NCBI GenBank assembly: GCA_021741945.1
Contig: JAIOWV010000073.1
Location: forward strand, 1 to 6,260
Direction: 5' to 3'
From: Pontimonas sp.
GTDB taxonomy: Bacteria; Actinomycetota; Actinomycetes; Actinomycetales; Microbacteriaceae
Length of the DNA: 6,260 bases
Shown: one piece after another, positions 5,350-6,260 of the stretch
How positions within the stretch are numbered: the first letter of the stretch is position 1
Layout of the letters: each line of letters opens with the position of its first letter
Translations under genes and position numbers: made by a program
Notes under the pieces: model-generated
The model's input: only the letters and a program-made list of their open reading frames with translations
The model's database searches: none
Told to the model about the DNA's origin: nothing

Positions 5350-6230
5350 CAACGCTCGCTGACTGGAAGCCTCTCTACTCCGGCAAGGTCCGCGAGCTTT
5401 ATATTCCAGTTTCGGCATCTAGTGGCGACGACGCCGACCGTTTACTGATAGTGGCGAGTGATCGGATCAGCGCTTTTGACCACATCCTCGACCCGGAGGT
5501 GCAAGGCAAGGGTGAAATCCTGACGGCTCTCAGCGCATGGTGGTTCAGCCAACTCTCTGACGTCCCGAACCACCTCACTGGAGAGGCTCCTCCGGCTGAG
5601 CTGGCATCGCGGTCTATGGTCGTGACCCCCTTGCGGATGTTTCCTGTGGAATGTGTCGTTCGGGGTTACCTGGCAGGTAGCGGATGGAAAGAGTACGTCC
5701 AGTCGCAGACCGTCGGTGGGATTCCCCAACCCGCCGGGCTGAGTGAGGGTGACCGTCTTCCCGAGGTTCTCTTCACCCCCGCGACCAAGGCGGCAATCGG
5801 CGATCACGATGAGAACATCACCTATGCGCAGATGGTCGCAATAGTTGGCGATGAAGTCGCGAGCAAGCTTAGGGAAATGAGCCTCTCGATTTATGGGCGG
5901 GCAAGTGAGATTGCGCGTAGCCGCGGCGTGATTCTTGCCGACACCAAATTCGAGTTTGGCGTCCATCCGTGCACCGGCGAGATCGCGCTCGGCGATGAAG
6001 TCTTGACCTCGGATAGCAGTCGTTACTGGGACGGGGAGTTATATACCGAGGGTGGAATACACCGACTCGATAGTTTCGATAAACAGCTTGTTCGTAACTG
6101 GCTGAGCGCGCACTGGTCAGGCGAGGGTGCCCCGCCCCGGTTGCCGGACGAACTCGTCGCCCACACCAAGGCCCGCTATCTCGAGCTCTATTCCAGGCTC
6201 ACCGGCCAAGCCTTCACGGTCTCATCGTGA
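5346..6230 (+). CDS. purC: Phosphoribosylaminoimidazole-succinocarboxamide synthase (SAICAR synthetase)
   Basis: PurC condenses CAIR with aspartate using ATP to give SAICAR, downstream of AIR made by PurM. The 294-residue length fits the longer, actinobacterial/yeast-like form rather than the roughly 240-residue E. coli form. Motifs in order: LYSGKVRELY at 10-19 (nucleotide-binding loop), ASDRISAFD at 37-45, PLRMFPVECVVRGYLAGSGW at 95-114, the substrate and aspartate region FTPATKA at 143-149, DHDENI at 153-158, LADTKFEFG at 197-205, DEVLTSDSSR at 217-226 and DSFDKQ at 242-247. All the expected motifs are present. The start ATG overlaps the purD stop (ATGA), and AAGG at about 5334-5337 may serve as ribosome-binding site. 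Its TGA is overlapped by a possible downstream GTG, suggesting that the operon continues past the window. Confidence 0.97.
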   Translation: MTTLADWKPLYSGKVRELYIPVSASSGDDADRLLIVASDRISAFDHILDPEVQGKGEILTALSAWWFSQLSDVPNHLTGEAPPAELASRSMVVTPLRMFPVECVVRGYLAGSGWKEYVQSQTVGGIPQPAGLSEGDRLPEVLFTPATKAAIGDHDENITYAQMVAIVGDEVASKLREMSLSIYGRASEIARSRGVILADTKFEFGVHPCTGEIALGDEVLTSDSSRYWDGELYTEGGIHRLDSFDKQLVRNWLSAHWSGEGAPPRLPDELVAHTKARYLELYSRLTGQAFTVSS

Positions 6231-6260
6231 GCGCGAGCGCCGACTCATTCCCCCCGGTGT
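6227..6260 (+). CDS. Possible start of a further operon gene, cut by the right edge
   Basis: GTG at 6227 overlaps the purC TGA as GTGA and opens a frame reading MSASADSFPPV with no stop before the window end. The four-base overlap mimics the purD-purC junction, which is why it is listed. Only eleven codons are visible, no Shine-Dalgarno is clear, and the residues do not identify a product. Confidence 0.4.
   Translation, partial: MSASADSFPPV

Noticed and set aside
5442..5966. Minus-strand open frame opposite purC
   Set aside because: It is the shadow of conserved PurC codons with no independent evidence.

Overview
The window is a purine-biosynthesis locus from a high-GC Gram-positive bacterium. 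The sequence looks chromosomal and actinobacterial, most likely Microbacteriaceae or a close relative. The evidence is the GC-rich third codon positions, frequent GTG starts, the style of PurD and PurC, and a short sterol-carrier-like protein of the type linked to purF in actinobacteria. The family-level placement is inference.

Layout from left to right. The first 77 bases hold the 5' end of purM on the minus strand, cut by the window edge. An 81-bp divergent gap separates it from a 573-residue secreted, membrane-anchored protein of unknown function (159-1880), which has a Pro-Glu-rich stalk and a C-terminal transmembrane anchor. A 72-bp gap leads to purF (1953-3410). Two tightly packed minus-strand genes follow: a 94-residue membrane protein (3407-3691), whose stop overlaps the purF stop, and an SCP-like protein (3696-4067). 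After a 31-bp divergent gap come purD (4099-5349) and purC (5346-6230), overlapping by ATGA. A further frame opens at a GTGA overlap with the purC stop and runs off the right edge.

The four recognised pur genes supply steps of one pathway. PurF makes phosphoribosylamine from PRPP and glutamine. PurD adds glycine to give GAR. PurM closes the imidazole ring to give AIR. PurC adds aspartate to give SAICAR. The surface protein, the small membrane protein and the SCP-like protein have no evident place in the pathway.

Most noteworthy points: (1) purM, the surface gene, purF and purD all have an in-frame TAG exactly 12 nt before the start codon, as the beginning of a TANNNT-like -10 element (perfect in three, one mismatch in purF). 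This suggests leaderless transcription. (2) purM and the surface gene share a near-identical inverted element, TAG(A/C)CTCGAG, at the same distance from each start. (3) PurF is of the E. coli type, without propeptide or Fe-S cysteines, unlike the Bacillus/Mycobacterium type. (4) An unrecognised stalked surface protein sits between purM and purF. I see no mobile element, CRISPR array, tRNA, rRNA or riboswitch, and no clear sign of a novel multi-gene system.
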